A DNA stretch of 64,000 nt, from NCBI GenBank assembly GCA_026168455.1, contig CM047431.1:58114910-58178909 (forward strand), written 5' to 3'. Origin of the DNA: Theocolax elegans. Lineage: Eukaryota; Arthropoda; Insecta; Hymenoptera; Cerocephalidae. The stretch's first letter is position 1, and each line of letters begins with the position of its first letter. A model generated the notes under the pieces. That model saw only the letters and a program-made list of their open reading frames with translations, did no database searches and was not told where the DNA came from. Position numbers and translations under genes: made by a program. Below are positions 62,175-64,000 of the stretch, one piece after another.

Positions 62175-62425
62175 TAAAATTAATTATATTTATGTAAAAA
62201 ATGAAAAATAAATATTGAAATTATTATCATTGTTACTAAAAATGATTCCTATCTAACATTTTTGTTTTGAAGGCGTACTTTTTTGAAATTCAGGTACCCA
62301 ACTAGTATGACTTCATCATTTAAATGCACTACACTTTCATATCATCTTTAAAATAAATTAATTATTTTACAATTATTTACAAAAAGTAAAAAATTATTTT
62401 CTTTTATGCTATAATAAAAACTTAC

Positions 62426-63318
62426 ATTACAGTACTTTTGATGTACAAAGGACAATTTAAACAAATGTTTATACTCTCCTTCTCCTTCTCCAAAAATGTT
62501 TAAGCCATACTTTTCTTTCTAAAAAATAATATATGTATGTATAAAATAATATACCTGTAATAGACAATTACATTGTAATCTATCTTAAGATTTTTAATAA
62601 TAATATTTTAATATAACAATTTCAAATTATAAATTTTATTTGTACCGTAAAATTGCAATTTCTATCTAAAAATTCTGAATATATATCTTATGTAGATAAA
62701 TGTACTTACCACTTTTCAATTTTTCACTGTTTCCACTTGAAAATCTTTATAAAGTTGTGGTCTGAATTTTTGTTCTATACCGTAATTATAAAATCAAAAC
62801 AGCACTTAAACCCATAACAATATCCTTCACATACATCTTCATAAGCTATTGTCCTAAACTCTTTGTACATAGTGCAATTGAATTCTCCTTTAGAAAAATG
62901 ACCAAAATTGGAAGAGTGTTTCACCTCTTGTAACTTCCCTATACCAAGTTGTTTACGCTCTGAAATAAAAAGAGATTCCATGAATTCTAAAGTGAATGAC
63001 TTTATGTAAATTTTATAAATAATGAATATAACAATATGATTAATATCAACATGATTTCTTTAGCTAAGAAAAGAAAACATGTTATAATAATCATCATCAC
63101 ATCAAGAATTTATAACTTATAGTTACAAAAACTAAATACAAGGTTTTTAATATCTTACCTTTTAAACAACGTGAATGATATTTATGATACACTTGTTGAG
63201 TGAAACCGTCACTTTCAATAACGAATGACTAGGATGTTGAAACGTTGACAATGATTGCGGAGCACTACCGTAACTACTAACTAAGAAACCTTTGTTTGAA
63301 CTTGTATCAGCACTACTT
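62426..63318 (-). pseudogene. LARP1: LARP1-like gene, DM15-region exons, copy 2 (partial, frame breaks)
   Basis: Exon a (63159-63318) reads SSYGSAPQSLSTFQHPSHSLL and, after a one-base loss, DGFTQQVYHKYHSRCLK, a close match to LARP1. Exon b (62710-62959) loses frame after KLQEV and regains it at FNCTMYKEF, with the same later one-base loss as copy 1. Exon c is 62426-62518. Where copy 1 is damaged this copy is good, and the reverse. Gene or pseudogene cannot be decided without better sequence. Confidence 0.72.
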
Positions 63319-63375
63319 CTGTAAATATAAAATAAAAGAAAAACCTATTATTATTGTAATAGAAAACAAAGCTAA

Positions 63376-64000
63376 ATATTCAAAAACATAAAAAATATCA
63401 CATTAAGTAATAAAATTGTTAGAAGATAACACATTAAACATCAGTTAATGGATTGAAAATCTTAATGATGTTCGCAAAACACTTTAATTAATATTGCATA
63501 ATTACATAATTTAACAATTGTTATATATGTTAAATAAAAATTTACTGTGCTTAAATTATAAATTTTATAAGCTTATTTCAAAATTAACATCTATAATTTA
63601 TATATTTACCCTGAATATGTTCTCGGTTCTTAATAATTATAAGTGCCATTCTTTTAAATTATTGTATTTATTATTACATAATAAGAACTTTAATAGTAAA
63701 ATAATAAATACAACATTAAATGCAAACTTAATGTAATTTTAAATAAATTAAAAAATGTAATAAAAAATGTGACAAACCGTTAATGTATACCAGATCAACC
63801 TTGAGAAAGATTAAACATCGCCAAAACTATCCCAATACAAAACAAGAGGCTCGTGGTTATTGTTGAATTGAACCATTTTTGTTCCACTCACTACCATTGT
63901 TACTATTTGTATTAAAACTGACTAGTAGGTGAATTACTCCTATAATTCATAATTATCTTGTATAAATTATCTTTAAATTTAATTATAAAGTATTCTACAA
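63376..64000. other. AT-rich DNA to window edge
   Basis: No exon recognised. If the LARP1-like gene is real, this is probably one of its introns. Confidence 0.4.

Larger units (their letters stand above)
60963..63375 (+). repeat. 2.4-kb direct duplication, copy 2
   Basis: Repeats 58541-60962 with many one-base indels plus scattered substitutions, then runs into unique DNA after AACAAAGCTA near 63375. Confidence 0.88.

Noticed and set aside
58541..63375. CRISPR-like array from the regularly spaced 175-bp repeats
   Set aside because: The unit is far too long, the intervening sequence is itself part of the repeat, and the window is eukaryotic.

Overview
The window reads as an AT-rich insect nuclear genome. 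It has spliced genes with short GT-AG introns, a eukaryotic tRNA with a Pol III terminator, a non-LTR retrotransposon relic, a solo LTR and many terminal-inverted-repeat (TIR) elements. The protein content (EPG5, Rough, a LARP1-type DM15 region) is animal, and Rough points to an arthropod. Hymenoptera is a reasonable guess, but nothing here proves it.

Layout. 1-11,779 (minus) is most of an EPG5 autophagy-tether gene, 31 exons in this reading, with its 3' end beyond the left edge. A tRNA-Arg(TCT) lies at 12,859-12,931. 13,730-16,716 is a nested transposon site: a hAT-like long inverted repeat interrupted by a solo LTR and a decayed LINE. 16,717-30,806 has no recognisable coding sequence but holds a 2.4-kb unit repeated three times (21.8-29.0 kb) with a GC-rich, promoter-like core. 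The homeobox gene rough (plus strand) spans 30,807-42,277 in three exons that join in frame to 264 codons. Exon 2 and exon 3 each appear twice because they sit inside duplicated blocks. Tail-to-tail with rough is a four-exon minus-strand gene (to 52,795) for a short, apparently mitochondrial, sulfite-oxidase-related protein of 274 codons. An orphan first exon lies at 54.3 kb. The right end (58.5-63.4 kb) is a 2.4-kb direct duplication carrying the DM15 exons of a LARP1-like gene on the minus strand.

Two themes explain most of the unusual structure. First, adjacent near-identical direct duplications occur at four places. Their copies differ mostly by homopolymer and microsatellite length, their edges are staggered, and at one point the window carries both an empty and a filled version of the same transposon site. 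This looks more like unmerged haplotypes or read errors in a long-read assembly than four recent real duplications, although read depth is needed to decide. Second, the non-coding DNA is rich in palindromic TA-flanked or TTAA-flanked elements. Two of the TA-flanked types enclose a tRNA-like A-box/B-box core, a MITE/SINE hybrid arrangement worth following up.

The genes do not form a pathway; they are ordinary neighbours. The closest contact is between rough and the sulfite-oxidase-like gene, whose stop codons are only 43 bp apart on opposite strands.
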